From: Leptospira sp. GIMC2001
Lineage (GTDB): Bacteria; Spirochaetota; Leptospiria; Leptospirales; Leptospiraceae
Length of the DNA stretch: 64,000 bases
Direction: 5' to 3'
NCBI RefSeq assembly: GCF_028462125.1
Contig: NZ_CP115468.1
Coordinates: forward strand, 3,527,559-3,591,558
The position numbers and the translations under genes were made by a program. Positions within the stretch are counted from its first letter, which is position 1, and the number at the start of each line of letters is the position of its first letter. The notes below the pieces were generated by a model. It was given only the letters and a program-made list of their open reading frames with translations. It had not been told where the DNA came from and did no database searches. Shown here piece by piece: positions 27,215-36,640 of the stretch.

Positions 27215-28028
27215 TTTTCCTTATATTTATACTATTATTTCTAATCAATGGCTTTATTGCTGATTCTGAGAAACCACCAATTCTAGATTTTCCTAATTCA
27301 TAAATCTGGGCTGATACTCCAAAATTATTTTCTAAGAGGTCGGACGAAATCACTTGGTTTGGGCTACCATCCTTGATGATTTTACCATTATCCAAAATCA
27401 AAATCCTATCAGAATAGATCCCAGCAAGATTCCAATCATGCAATATAACAAATATCGCATATCCTATATTAGCTAGATGCCGTAATATTTCCATTATACG
27501 ATGCTGAAGCAAAACATCTAATGAATTGACAGGTTCATCAAGAAGAATCAATCCTTTAGTTGGTTCATCAGATTCCAATTGACACAAAACTCTTGCTATC
27601 TGAACTCTTTTCTTTTCTCCTCCGGAGAGTTCATCATAGAATCGATTTCGAAGATGGTCGACCTCAGTCAAACCCATTGCTTTGTCAACATATCGAAAAG
27701 TCCTCTCCCGATCACTCGTATATGAAGATCTACCAAGCTCGACAATTTCTGAAACCCGCATTGGAAAACTAATATGAGAATCTTGTGGCAATACCGAACG
27801 AATTTTAGCCATTTGTCTCCAACTCAAGTCAGCTATTGATTGTTCATTTAAAAAAACTTCACCGCCATCTGGTCTCGATTCTCCAGTCAAGATTCGAAAA
27901 AGTGTGGACTTCCCTTCCCCATTGCGTCCGAGAAGTGTAACTAACTCGCTGGATTCGATTTGGATATCAATGTCTTTGAGAATTTCCCTAGATCCAAATC
28001 TCTTATTAATCTTTGCTGCTCGAATCAT
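27192..28028 (-). CDS. hmuV: Hemin ABC transporter ATP-binding protein
   Basis: ATPase that drives haem import through HmuU. The ~278-aa protein has Walker A GRNGEGKST, signature LSGGEKKRVQIARVL, Walker B GLILLDEPVNSLD and the switch histidine in FVILHDWN. The open frame runs back to 28142, but MIRAAKINKRFG at 28028 is the true family start and its ATG overlaps the hmuU stop as ATGA. A partly sequence-specific tail after residue ~230 replaces the usual end. Confidence 0.94.
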   Translation of the reverse strand: MIRAAKINKRFGSREILKDIDIQIESSELVTLLGRNGEGKSTLFRILTGESRPDGGEVFLNEQSIADLSWRQMAKIRSVLPQDSHISFPMRVSEIVELGRSSYTSDRERTFRYVDKAMGLTEVDHLRNRFYDELSGGEKKRVQIARVLCQLESDEPTKGLILLDEPVNSLDVLLQHRIMEILRHLANIGYAIFVILHDWNLAGIYSDRILILDNGKIIKDGSPNQVISSDLLENNFGVSAQIYELGKSRIGGFSESAIKPLIRNNSINIRKSEQNERN

Positions 28029-29008
28029 TTTGTTAGTTGATCCTTTTTCGATAATATCCATATAAAAACAGGTGCACCAATTCCTGCGGTTAGGATTCCA
28101 ATTGGAATTTCGGTTGGAGGAATAAGTATTCGGGATATCCAATCACTTGTTACCATGAGAATCATTCCGAGTAGAGCGGATGCAGGCAAAAGAAAATTGT
28201 GATTCGCTCGGCCAAATAATCTTATTATATGTGGAACAACCAATCCTATAAAACCAATGATTCCTGTTATCGACACGATCGCTCCGACAGATAAACAAAT
28301 GATCAATAGGGCGAACATTTTGAACTTTTCGATGGAATAGCCAATATGCAAAGCTTCCTTGTCACCAATGATTAGAGCATTCAATGGTCCGGCAAAAAAT
28401 GGAATGCTAAACACTGGCAATAGAGCAAAAGGCATCACACTTAGTACGGCAAACCAATTGGCTCCACCAAGAGAACCCAAAGACCAAAATGTAATCTCTC
28501 TTAGTTGAGAGTCAGAGGCTAAGAAATGAAGCAGTCCGAGAATCGATCCACAGATAGCATTCATTCCAATTCCCATGAGCAGTAATTTGAGAACTGATAC
28601 TTGACCATTTCGCACAGACATAAAGTATACAAGTGCCGACACAGAAACGGCTCCTAGAAAAGCAAAGCCCTGGAGAAAAAATAGAATTCCGACTATTTGC
28701 GTGAAGAAGACAATCGCAATGGAAGCAAAAACCGCACTCCCAGAAGCAATCCCAATCAAGGAAGGTTCTACTAGAGGATTGCGGAATATCCCTTGGATGA
28801 TCGCACCAGAAACTGCAAGTCCTGCTCCAGATACAATCGCAAGAATAAAACGTGGCATTCTAATATTATAAAATACAGTTTTTTCAATACTTTCTTCGGC
28901 GGACAAAATGTCCCGCCAACTGATATCGACTGAACCTTGAAATAAATAAATGGGACTCAATGCAGCGAATATCATAAAAAGAAATGTATAGATTAAACCA
29001 TTTCTCAT
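28025..29008 (-). CDS. hmuU: Hemin ABC transporter permease (FecCD family)
   Basis: Inner-membrane permease of 327 aa with about ten helices. Family signatures include MPRFILAIVSGAGLAVSGA, IQGIFRNPLVEPSLIGIASG, the central FWSLGSLGG and the coupling segment VVPHIIRLFGRANHNFLLPA near the end. It overlaps hmuT upstream and hmuV downstream by ATGA-type 4-bp overlaps, so the three subunits are made in step. Confidence 0.94.
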   Translation of the reverse strand: MRNGLIYTFLFMIFAALSPIYLFQGSVDISWRDILSAEESIEKTVFYNIRMPRFILAIVSGAGLAVSGAIIQGIFRNPLVEPSLIGIASGSAVFASIAIVFFTQIVGILFFLQGFAFLGAVSVSALVYFMSVRNGQVSVLKLLLMGIGMNAICGSILGLLHFLASDSQLREITFWSLGSLGGANWFAVLSVMPFALLPVFSIPFFAGPLNALIIGDKEALHIGYSIEKFKMFALLIICLSVGAIVSITGIIGFIGLVVPHIIRLFGRANHNFLLPASALLGMILMVTSDWISRILIPPTEIPIGILTAGIGAPVFIWILSKKDQLTK

Positions 29009-29889
29009 TTTCGAGAACTTTCATTCTGGATTTTGGATTGTAGCTCTTCAATGGCAACGTCTAAGCGAGATGAGAATCCAAGTAAGAGAAGATCATCCAT
29101 TGATACAATTCTTGGTCTCTGATTCAATTTGATCTCTTCCAGACCTGATAGTTTCCAGATCGCTTCTCGTCCGCCTAAGGATTGAAGAGTATGATCCGTA
29201 ATCAATATTATATCAGCCTTTTTCTGTAGAATTACTTCCGCAGATAAAGGTTTGTATCCTTCATATTCAGAGATATAATTTTCGGCTCCAGCTAACTCTA
29301 TGATCGATGATGCACTGGTTTTTTTGCCAGCCACAAGAACCGCGCCTCGAGCAGGAGAAAATACCATCATCACAACGGGCTTTTTTTTCCATGGTAAATT
29401 AGTTGTTAATTTCTGAACTCGATTGCGAATCCGATCTATAAGAATTTTTGCTTCATCCTGAGCTGAGAGTAAATTGCCCACGAATTTTATGCGTTCTAAG
29501 CAATTCTCAAGACTTGGTTCTCCACTCAGAATTTTGGTTTTGATTCCCAATTTGGATAATTGGTCGATTACGGATGGCGGACCAGCATCTTCCGTTCCAA
29601 TGACCAAGGTTGGTTTCAATCCAATGATTCCTTCCAGTGACAGAGCTCTTTGGTATCCTACTTTTGGCAAACTGAGTGCTTTTTCTGGATACATAGAAGT
29701 TGTATCAGAACCGACCAAATGGTCACCTCGCCCCAAGGCGTAAATGATTTCCGTCAAGGATCCATTCAGAGAAACCACTCTGAGTTCAGGCGGACTGGTA
29801 GCCTGAGAAAGCAGAGACGAGCAAAATCCTGCAATAAGGACGCCGACCAGACAGCCAATAACTCTTTGTTTTGTAAAAATTTCCTTCAT
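29005..29889 (-). CDS. hmuT: Periplasmic hemin-binding protein
   Basis: Substrate-binding protein that carries haem across the periplasm to HmuUV. The start MKEIFTKQRVIGCLVGVLI at 29889 gives a normal signal peptide; the frame extends to 30012 but that part lies in the promoter region. Family marks are RVVSLNGSLTEIIYALGRGD at the mature N-terminus, VGYQRALSLEGIIGLKPTLV, and KPLSAEVILQKKADIILITD near the end. The ~294-aa length is typical. It is the first gene of the leftward hmuTUVS unit and has a Fur-like palindrome 44 bp upstream of its start. Confidence 0.93.
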   Translation of the reverse strand: MKEIFTKQRVIGCLVGVLIAGFCSSLLSQATSPPELRVVSLNGSLTEIIYALGRGDHLVGSDTTSMYPEKALSLPKVGYQRALSLEGIIGLKPTLVIGTEDAGPPSVIDQLSKLGIKTKILSGEPSLENCLERIKFVGNLLSAQDEAKILIDRIRNRVQKLTTNLPWKKKPVVMMVFSPARGAVLVAGKKTSASSIIELAGAENYISEYEGYKPLSAEVILQKKADIILITDHTLQSLGGREAIWKLSGLEEIKLNQRPRIVSMDDLLLLGFSSRLDVAIEELQSKIQNESSRK

Positions 29890-29932
29890 ATTGACAAACT
29901 GCAAAGGCCTGAACCAAATGTCAAAACTATAT

Positions 29933-29947
29933 TGAGACTTACTCTCA
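29933..29947. promoter_or_regulatory. Fur-like operator 1, hmuT side
   Basis: TGAGACTTACTCTCA is a 5-5-5 palindrome (TGAGA/TCTCA) of the kind bound by Fur-family regulators. With its flank ATAT it repeats almost exactly at 29997-30011. A TATAGT-like -10 for hmuT lies next to it on the minus strand (about 29923-29930), so binding would block the promoter. Confidence 0.6.
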
Positions 29948-29996
29948 TTTTCAATTATTTCTTGACGAAAATACAATAATTTTTCCATGGTCATAT

Positions 29997-30011
29997 TGAG
30001 ACTAATTCTCA
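29997..30011. promoter_or_regulatory. Fur-like operator 2, outer-membrane operon side
   Basis: TGAGACTAATTCTCA, again preceded by ATAT, lies 64 bp from operator 1 and 25 bp before the probable start of the rightward lipoprotein gene. Two such boxes in one divergent promoter region suggest joint iron/haem control of hmuTUVS and of the receptor operon. Confidence 0.6.
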
Positions 30012-30036
30012 ACTAAGCTTTTTGGAGAAACATACT

Positions 30037-30861
30037 TTGAACAAAAAAATAATATTCAGCCTTTTAATCATGAGCCTTGTCTGGGCTTGCAATGAAACAT
30101 CTGATTCCGATGAAGAGTCGACACTTTTTACCTTACTTGCTTTAGATCAACAGAGTAAAGCAGCAGCGCAAGCAGCTAAGCAATGCGAGACCACTTACAA
30201 CAATAATGCGACAAATGATTTCGACAATCTAATTGAATTGTGTAAGCCGAGTGCAGGCGCTGGAAGACATTTTAGATTTGAAAATGTCGGTATGACAACT
30301 AATAATGGTTATCTCAATCTTTTGATTGGTTATGGACTAAGAACAGATACTAGTAATTTTCCAGTGGCTACTGGATTTGGTGGAAGTCAATCTCCTACTA
30401 CGAACTCTGGTGACGGTAGATGGAGAATTTTTGCGGGAACAAGTTCAAGCTGTAATAGATCTTGGATCGTGTCCACATTCAGTGGAACTAACGGATCAAC
30501 AAATCTCACAACCCAAGATCTATTTACAACTCAAGCTATAGCGACACCAAGTTTTTCTGCCGGTTCTTGCCCAGGTGGAGCAAACCAAGCAACAGGAATC
30601 CACGGACCTTCCACTATCTGTCTAGATGTTACAAAAGGATCGAATGGAAATTCACCTAGAGTCACAATCTGGGCGACCGGATTGAATGGTGCAGATTGTT
30701 CAAATCTTTCTACCTTAACTTCAACAAATTCAATCTATGAAAAGAAGGACTGGCCTAGTCTAGTTGAGACACGCGATGATAGAAATTTTATCTATCGTAG
30801 CAATGATGGAACCTCACTTAATAAAGTAGTCGTAAGATCAGAGACAGCAATTACAGACTAA
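30037..30861 (+). CDS. Lipoprotein of unknown function, haem locus
   Basis: First gene of the rightward haem-uptake unit. The ~274-aa product is a lipoprotein (lipobox LVWAC, then acidic NETSDSDEE) exported to the envelope. TTG 30037 (MNKKIIFSLL) is preferred over TTG 30022 because GGAG lies 9 nt upstream of it. The mature protein is rich in Gly, Ser, Thr and Asn with six or more cysteines (e.g. SSCNRSWIV, AGSCPGG, NGADCSN) that may form disulfides. I do not recognise a domain. The position between a Fur-like box and hmuY suggests a surface haem-binding or receptor-accessory role, by inference. Confidence 0.78.
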   Translation: MNKKIIFSLLIMSLVWACNETSDSDEESTLFTLLALDQQSKAAAQAAKQCETTYNNNATNDFDNLIELCKPSAGAGRHFRFENVGMTTNNGYLNLLIGYGLRTDTSNFPVATGFGGSQSPTTNSGDGRWRIFAGTSSSCNRSWIVSTFSGTNGSTNLTTQDLFTTQAIATPSFSAGSCPGGANQATGIHGPSTICLDVTKGSNGNSPRVTIWATGLNGADCSNLSTLTSTNSIYEKKDWPSLVETRDDRNFIYRSNDGTSLNKVVVRSETAITD

Positions 30862-30884
30862 CAGAGACTATAGAGAATATATTC

Positions 30885-30915
30885 GGGGATAGCATTCAAT
30901 TCTATCCCCATTTTT
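30885..30915 (+). terminator. Hairpin with T-run between lipoprotein gene and hmuY-like gene
   Basis: GGGGATAG (30885-30892) pairs with CTATCCCC (30902-30909), followed by ATTTTT. The hmuY ribosome site begins 2 bp later. It may end part of the transcripts and so lower expression of the hmuY-like gene and the receptor. Confidence 0.75.
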
Positions 30916-30927
30916 CAGGAGAGAAAA

Positions 30928-31566
30928 ATGAAACTTCTATTCAATACAATTATCATACTATTGCTTATACAATGTTCTTTTGAACAAAAACAGGAAGAGG
31001 ATGATGCCCTCGTAAGTCTAGTCGCTCTAGACATTCTATCAACTAGCTCGAATCAATCGGGAGAAGATACTGCTTTAGATAAAGTAACTACAACTCAAGA
31101 ATCTTCAAATGTATTTGTCTCAAATGTTAATGCTTCATCTACAAAAAATTGGGTCTTTATTAGCCTTCAGTCTGGTGGAACGCAAGTATTATCTACAGGG
31201 GCTTGGGATATTCGAATCCGAAGATTTCTGATTGGAACGAATAGTGGAACGTCTGGTTCAGGAAGTGCGGGAGCATGTGACTCTGGATCTGTTGCCTTTA
31301 ATTCTGTGTCTTCGTTGAATTGTACAATTCAGGTAGACAGCTTGCAGTCGCAAGATGGCGGAGGGTTTGCAGATGTAAATGATAGCGCAAATCCTGCACT
31401 ATTCAATTGGTACAGCTACAACAATACAATCCTAACAGCAAAGAACAACGTTTATCTCATTAGGGGAACAAATGGAACGTCAGTTTTCAAATTGCAAATG
31501 ATGGATTATTATAGTTCGTCAGGAACATCTGGTTATCCAAAATTTCGTTGGTCACGGATCAATTGA
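30928..31566 (+). CDS. HmuY-like haem-binding lipoprotein
   Basis: A 212-aa lipoprotein (lipobox LLIQCS, cysteine ~16). The pattern fits the HmuY family of haem-binding proteins known from Bacteroidetes: NWVFISLQSGG, then GAWDIRIRRFLIGTNSGTSG (the WD...F.i.TN.GtSG block), and at the end NVYLIRGTNGTSVFKLQMMDYY followed by a GYPKFRW-type strand. HmuY proteins capture haem outside the cell and hand it to a TonB receptor. The next gene, 83 bp on, is exactly such a receptor. The family call is by remembered pattern and should be seen as probable. An ATG with AGGAGAG upstream sets the start. Confidence 0.72.
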   Translation: MKLLFNTIIILLLIQCSFEQKQEEDDALVSLVALDILSTSSNQSGEDTALDKVTTTQESSNVFVSNVNASSTKNWVFISLQSGGTQVLSTGAWDIRIRRFLIGTNSGTSGSGSAGACDSGSVAFNSVSSLNCTIQVDSLQSQDGGGFADVNDSANPALFNWYSYNNTILTAKNNVYLIRGTNGTSVFKLQMMDYYSSSGTSGYPKFRWSRIN

Positions 31567-31649
31567 CACCATTCATATATTTTGTAAAAAAAATATAAAT
31601 GAATTAATAAATATAATCACTTCAATATTTAAATAAAAAATCTAAAAAT

Positions 31650-34049
31650 ATGTTAGTTCATTCTAAAAAAGTAATCTTTATCATTTATGCTTCAGTAATA
31701 TTCACAATTCTCTTCTTTTCAAAATTGAATGGCGAAGAAAATAAAATTGAGACTGAAAATTCAGAAAAAAAGGAAGTATCCGATCCATGGAATCTAGACA
31801 AGAGCCAGATAACAGTAACAGGGACAAGACGCAAGAAATTACTCAAGGACAGTATAGTCAAAACAGAAGTGATCACGCGCAAGGACATAGAATCAATGGG
31901 TGCAAGAACTGTTGCGGACACTCTGGGCAATGTTCCAGGAATCGAAGTGCGTCCAGCAGAAGCGGGACAGAGGGGTGAGTCAGTTAGGCTTCAAGGTCTT
32001 AGCGCACAAAATGTCCTGATCCTAATTGATGGACAGCGTGTAACTGGAAGATTCAACGGATCTATCGACTTGACAAGATTCAAAGTAGAAGATATTGAAA
32101 GAATAGAAATTGTCAAAGGTGCATCGTCATCTTTGTATGGCTCGGATGCAATCGCTGGAGTGATCAATATCATCATGAGAGAAGCAACCGAAGACTACCA
32201 AGCAGACTTCCGATCATTATATGGAACTGGACGAAAACTATTCTATGGAAGTGGTGGTGAATTTCGAAATTCAGGATCGGTTGGCATCCGAGAAGATTTC
32301 TATTCTACTCAATTTACGGCAGGCTGGCATCGAGGAAATGGTTATGACTTAACACCTGATGCGAGTCCTGGGTCAAAAAACAATAGATTCCAATCACAAA
32401 AAGATGGATACGATCCAACTCCAGAAAATATGTCGGACCTGAATAAGCTTATCCTTCTGAGAACCAATACTCGATACCAACCTCCCCTTGAGAATACCAC
32501 ATCCAATAAATTTCAAGATTTGAATGTATCGAATCGCTCCGTCTTTCACCTAACAGATAATACTGATCTCCTATTAAATGGAGTATATCGATATTTAGAT
32601 CAAGAAGGAGTTGATTCTAGTGAACCTCGCAGAGTCTTTGATAGGCGCAATCAGACGCATGACTTCATGGGAGCTGTTGGGTTAGAATCTGCAATCAATG
32701 AAAAGACACATCTAAGTTTAAATACGAATTATTCAAGGTTCGAGGATCGCTTTACTTTAGATCAACGGAACTCAGATGAACTGAATAAAAATGAAGGTCT
32801 ACTGAACAATGTTTATGAATTCCGTTCAAGGCTTGATCTTAGTCAGATTGAGAATCACACTTTCTCACTTGGCGCTGAAGCTCTGGCAGAAAATATTCGA
32901 TCACCCAGAATTGAAGCCGATTGTCTCAAAAACTTTCCCAACTTCTGTCCAAATACTTTGTTTGATCTTCCACCTGCAGAAGACAGTGGAAGTGCAGCTC
33001 GGCAAAGAAATGCAGTTTTCATTCAAGATGAATGGAAGGTTTCTGATAAAAAAAATTTTTCCGTAATTCCTGGAATTCGTTATGAGAATGATAGCCAATT
33101 TGGCAATCAGACAATGCCGAAACTTTCGGCTAGATGGGATGCAACAAAAGAATATATCTTTCGAGCGAGTGCTGGGTTGGGTTATCGAGCACCAAACTTT
33201 GTTGAACTCTATTATGATTTTCAGAATCCAGGTGTGGGCTACAGAGTCACAGGAAACCCAGATCTCAAGCCCGAAATTTCACGAAGTTATAATCTTGGAG
33301 GAGAGTGGGAACCTAATAAAAAATTCTGGTTTTCTTGGAATTTATTCTACAACAATATCGACAACCTAATAGGAACCAGACTACAACCAAATCGAGATAC
33401 TGCTGGATTGCAAATCTATCAAACAACAAATTTTGAAAAAGTAGAGACAAACGGAATAGAAACATCCTTGAATTATAAACTGAGCAATCGATTCACAGCA
33501 TCTCTTGGCTATACATTCACAAATTCACGAAATCGTTTGACTAATCTTCCCATTGAATCCGTTGTAAGAAATCGAATCAATGGAAGTATAAGATATTATA
33601 ATGAAAATAATAAATTTGGTTTCTCAATTTTCATGATAGCATTCGGCAAACAACCAATATACTGTGAGTTGGATGGACTTCATTGTAAGCCGGAAGTTGG
33701 AAGTGTAAATTCTCAGATCTATGCTGCGATCTCCAATCCCGAGGAGTTAAATCAATGGAGATCCAATATTCCATTGCCTTTACAAAAATACTGTACGGCA
33801 AATAATATCGGTTTCTGTAACGATGAGCCTGTGTATGGACATCGGATGGTCAATTCATTTACAAATATCAATCTTCGAGTATTCAAGAAAATTGGAAACC
33901 ATTTAGAACTGTTTGCAGGAATAGACAATCTACTCGAGGAATATGATTTGATTTATAATCCGCAACGTCCTCGTTTTTTCTACTTTGGTGTGAGCGGAAG
34001 TTTTGTTGCATCCAAACAAGAAGAAAGTATTGCGCATTCCAATAATTAA
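31650..34049 (+). CDS. TonB-dependent haem receptor
   Basis: Outer-membrane receptor of 799 aa. A signal segment (residues ~8-26) is followed by the plug domain (DSIVKTEVITRKDIESMGAR, VPGIEVRPAEAGQRGESVRL, LILIDGQRV, IERIEIVKGASSSLYGSDAI) and a 22-strand barrel ending RPRFFYFGVSGSF. The segment YRAPNFVELYYDF ... GNPDLKPE corresponds to the FRAP/NPNL region of haem receptors; the histidine often found between those motifs is not visible. Context (HmuY-like lipoprotein, divergent hmuTUVS) makes haem the likely ligand. It is probably last in its operon. Confidence 0.92.
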   Translation: MLVHSKKVIFIIYASVIFTILFFSKLNGEENKIETENSEKKEVSDPWNLDKSQITVTGTRRKKLLKDSIVKTEVITRKDIESMGARTVADTLGNVPGIEVRPAEAGQRGESVRLQGLSAQNVLILIDGQRVTGRFNGSIDLTRFKVEDIERIEIVKGASSSLYGSDAIAGVINIIMREATEDYQADFRSLYGTGRKLFYGSGGEFRNSGSVGIREDFYSTQFTAGWHRGNGYDLTPDASPGSKNNRFQSQKDGYDPTPENMSDLNKLILLRTNTRYQPPLENTTSNKFQDLNVSNRSVFHLTDNTDLLLNGVYRYLDQEGVDSSEPRRVFDRRNQTHDFMGAVGLESAINEKTHLSLNTNYSRFEDRFTLDQRNSDELNKNEGLLNNVYEFRSRLDLSQIENHTFSLGAEALAENIRSPRIEADCLKNFPNFCPNTLFDLPPAEDSGSAARQRNAVFIQDEWKVSDKKNFSVIPGIRYENDSQFGNQTMPKLSARWDATKEYIFRASAGLGYRAPNFVELYYDFQNPGVGYRVTGNPDLKPEISRSYNLGGEWEPNKKFWFSWNLFYNNIDNLIGTRLQPNRDTAGLQIYQTTNFEKVETNGIETSLNYKLSNRFTASLGYTFTNSRNRLTNLPIESVVRNRINGSIRYYNENNKFGFSIFMIAFGKQPIYCELDGLHCKPEVGSVNSQIYAAISNPEELNQWRSNIPLPLQKYCTANNIGFCNDEPVYGHRMVNSFTNINLRVFKKIGNHLELFAGIDNLLEEYDLIYNPQRPRFFYFGVSGSFVASKQEESIAHSNN

Positions 34050-34156
34050 TTTTAAAACTTTACCAACTTAATCGATTTACAATAAAGATTCCACTTCAAT
34101 CTTAGTAAAGTTAACATAGTTTAAGATTTTTTAACTATGAGCTTTAGTACTTAAAT

Positions 34157-36640
34157 ATGATAAAAAATATTAATCCATCGGATTTCTGGAATTTATCTTC
34201 CTTTTATCAGTTTATAATTTTTTTACTTTGTAAAGCGATTGAACATATAAAGTTTACTATTAGATTTCTATTTACTATCGTATTTTTATTTGCAGTTTCT
34301 GACTGCTCACCAATCCAACGGGAATTGGCAATTGAAAACGGTAAATTAGTTATGCCCGAGAATTGGAAAGGGGAAGCAGTCGCACTTTCCGGTACTTGGC
34401 TTGCCCTTCCAGGAATTCACAGCCAAGAAGAATTCTTTAAGAAATTAGATAGTACATTCCCAATTTCTATTCCTTCAACAGGATCGCAGTTTGCAGGATT
34501 GGAGAACAGAAGAACAGTTACAATTTATACTGAGATAGATTTTCCCAAGTCAGAATATGTACCAGAACTTTTGGGACTTGCTACCAAGAAAGTTTGGACT
34601 GCTCATAAAATATTTATCAATAACAGGATGTTATTTGAATTAGGATCCGTTTCAAACAATCCAGAATTTCATATAACAAAAATTAAACCAGCTATTGGAA
34701 TTTTTCCATATAGTGATAAATTAAGAATCTTGATTCAAATTTCAAATTTTGCTTTTGAAGAACAAGGAATTCTTGAAGCTCCCATCCTAGGTGGATCCAA
34801 TAATGTATCTTATATTTTCTATTCTAATAAATTTCATGACATAGTCCTTCTACTATTTATGGCGATTTTGGTAGTAATAAATATTGGAATGTATCTGTCC
34901 AACACGAAGGATAAAGGTTCCATTCTTTACACCTGCCTTTTAGGAATGGTGATGATAAATGTGCCCTTTAGCTCATCAACGGATCGCATTATCTGGGATA
35001 TATTTCCAAACTTAGATTATTTCACATTGGTCAAAATTGAAATTTTTAGTGTTTATTGTATAATGCCTTTTTATCTTCTTTTTCTAAGCTATATATTTCC
35101 AAAGGATCTTAAGCGATCATTTGTGTATTATTATAGCCTGTATAAAATAACGATACTTGCCATTTCCTTTTCAAACAAAGATATTATGTTCTATATGATT
35201 TCTTATGTTATCTTAGCTGATGTTGTCCTAAATCTTTATACATATTTTATTATGATTTTGGCTGTCATTCGCAAACGGCCTCAAGCAAAGCTAATGCTAT
35301 TTGGATTTGGAATTGTCACTGCATGCTTCGTTAATGACTCGCTAGTTGAGTTAGGATTGATTGAATCTGGACATTTAGCACTCTATGGAGTTACGGGTAT
35401 GTTTTTTGCTCACTCATCAGCTCTCGTGTTTCGGTTAAGAAAAATTCATTTTGAGAATGAACTTTTGACAGAAACTCTTCAAAGAAATACTGAGAATTTA
35501 GAGATCCGCGTTGATGAGAGAACTCGAGCTTTACAAGATGCAATGGAGCAAGTGCACAATACAAATAAATTAAAAGATAGATTCCTATCTATTGTTTCTC
35601 ATGACATAAAATCTCCTCTCTCTGGTGTTATAGGATTAATAAAAATCCTAATTAATGATACGGATATTGATGCAAATCAGCAAAAAAGTATTTTAGACTC
35701 TTCAAAAAAGTCACTGGATAATTTGCTATCTATGACATCGGATATTTTAAATTTTGCAAAAGAGCAATCGATACGAATTCTTCCTGATTATGAATCTGTC
35801 AATTTTTCTCAGCTTATCAATCTATCTTCCATTAAGCTACAAGGCTTGCTCATAGAGAAACAACTGACAATGGAAATCAAAGGAGATTCGGAACTATCCA
35901 CAATAACAGATCCAAAACTTTTTGGAATAGTGATTACAAATTTGATTTCTAATGCTATCAAATATTGTAAAGTAAATGGCAAAATCAATATAAGTTTCGG
36001 AATCGCAGAAAATAATTATTTCTTAGAAGTAGAAGACAATGGAATTGGAATGGATAATTCTAAAACTCCGATGCTATTTGATTATGACAAGAACCACTCA
36101 ACAGAAGGAACTTCTGGCGAGAAAGGCACCGGATTCGGATTGCCATTTTCAAAGGAGATTCTGGATTCTTTGCATGCAACAATCTCAGTGAACACGGGAT
36201 TAAACAAAGGATCAGTTTTCCGAATTACTTTTCCGAAAAGCAATAAGACTATTCTAATATTAGATGATGATCACAATTATAGAACATTGCTTAGGGAAAT
36301 ATTTAGAAAATACTGGAATGATATTTTGATAGTTGAAAAGAATGATGGGAATTCAGCTCTTCAGCAAATCGAGAAAATCGAAGTCGATTATATACTCACA
36401 GATTACCAAATGCCTGGAATGAATGGATTGGATTTTTCCTTCAGAGCCTTGAATTCTGAAAAGGTGCATCATCCAAAAATTGCTATGATTACATCCTATT
36501 CATCTCTGGAACCAGGTCGATTCGAAGAAGTGGAATTAAAGGCAAAAGAAATCGGAGTTGATTTAGTTTTATCCAAGTCGATGGACCCAATGGAAATAAA
36601 AAAAGTTCTCTATGATTTTATGAATTTATCTTCTCATTAA
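34157..36640 (+). CDS. Hybrid histidine kinase with 7TM-DISM sensor and C-terminal receiver
   Basis: An 827-aa membrane sensor. After an N-terminal anchor come an extracytoplasmic 7TMR-DISM-type beta domain (residues ~65-220), seven helices (~225-425), a coiled linker, HisKA with H482 (SIVSHDIKSPLSGVIG), and an ATPase domain with N-box LISNAIKYCK, G1 VEDNGIGM and G2 GEKGTGFGLPFSKEI. A receiver domain follows with phospho-acceptor D749 (ILTDYQMPGMNGLDF). The fusion implies an internal phosphorelay; no separate Hpt or output partner is adjacent. It converges on and overlaps the next minus-strand gene by 4 bp. Confidence 0.92.
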   Translation: MIKNINPSDFWNLSSFYQFIIFLLCKAIEHIKFTIRFLFTIVFLFAVSDCSPIQRELAIENGKLVMPENWKGEAVALSGTWLALPGIHSQEEFFKKLDSTFPISIPSTGSQFAGLENRRTVTIYTEIDFPKSEYVPELLGLATKKVWTAHKIFINNRMLFELGSVSNNPEFHITKIKPAIGIFPYSDKLRILIQISNFAFEEQGILEAPILGGSNNVSYIFYSNKFHDIVLLLFMAILVVINIGMYLSNTKDKGSILYTCLLGMVMINVPFSSSTDRIIWDIFPNLDYFTLVKIEIFSVYCIMPFYLLFLSYIFPKDLKRSFVYYYSLYKITILAISFSNKDIMFYMISYVILADVVLNLYTYFIMILAVIRKRPQAKLMLFGFGIVTACFVNDSLVELGLIESGHLALYGVTGMFFAHSSALVFRLRKIHFENELLTETLQRNTENLEIRVDERTRALQDAMEQVHNTNKLKDRFLSIVSHDIKSPLSGVIGLIKILINDTDIDANQQKSILDSSKKSLDNLLSMTSDILNFAKEQSIRILPDYESVNFSQLINLSSIKLQGLLIEKQLTMEIKGDSELSTITDPKLFGIVITNLISNAIKYCKVNGKINISFGIAENNYFLEVEDNGIGMDNSKTPMLFDYDKNHSTEGTSGEKGTGFGLPFSKEILDSLHATISVNTGLNKGSVFRITFPKSNKTILILDDDHNYRTLLREIFRKYWNDILIVEKNDGNSALQQIEKIEVDYILTDYQMPGMNGLDFSFRALNSEKVHHPKIAMITSYSSLEPGRFEEVELKAKEIGVDLVLSKSMDPMEIKKVLYDFMNLSSH

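Noticed and set aside
28029..28142. Longer N-terminus for HmuV
   Set aside because: The extra residues lie inside hmuU in another frame, and the ATGA overlap at 28028 gives the family start.
29890..30012. Longer N-terminus for HmuT
   Set aside because: This stretch holds the Fur-like boxes and promoter; the signal peptide starts at 29889.
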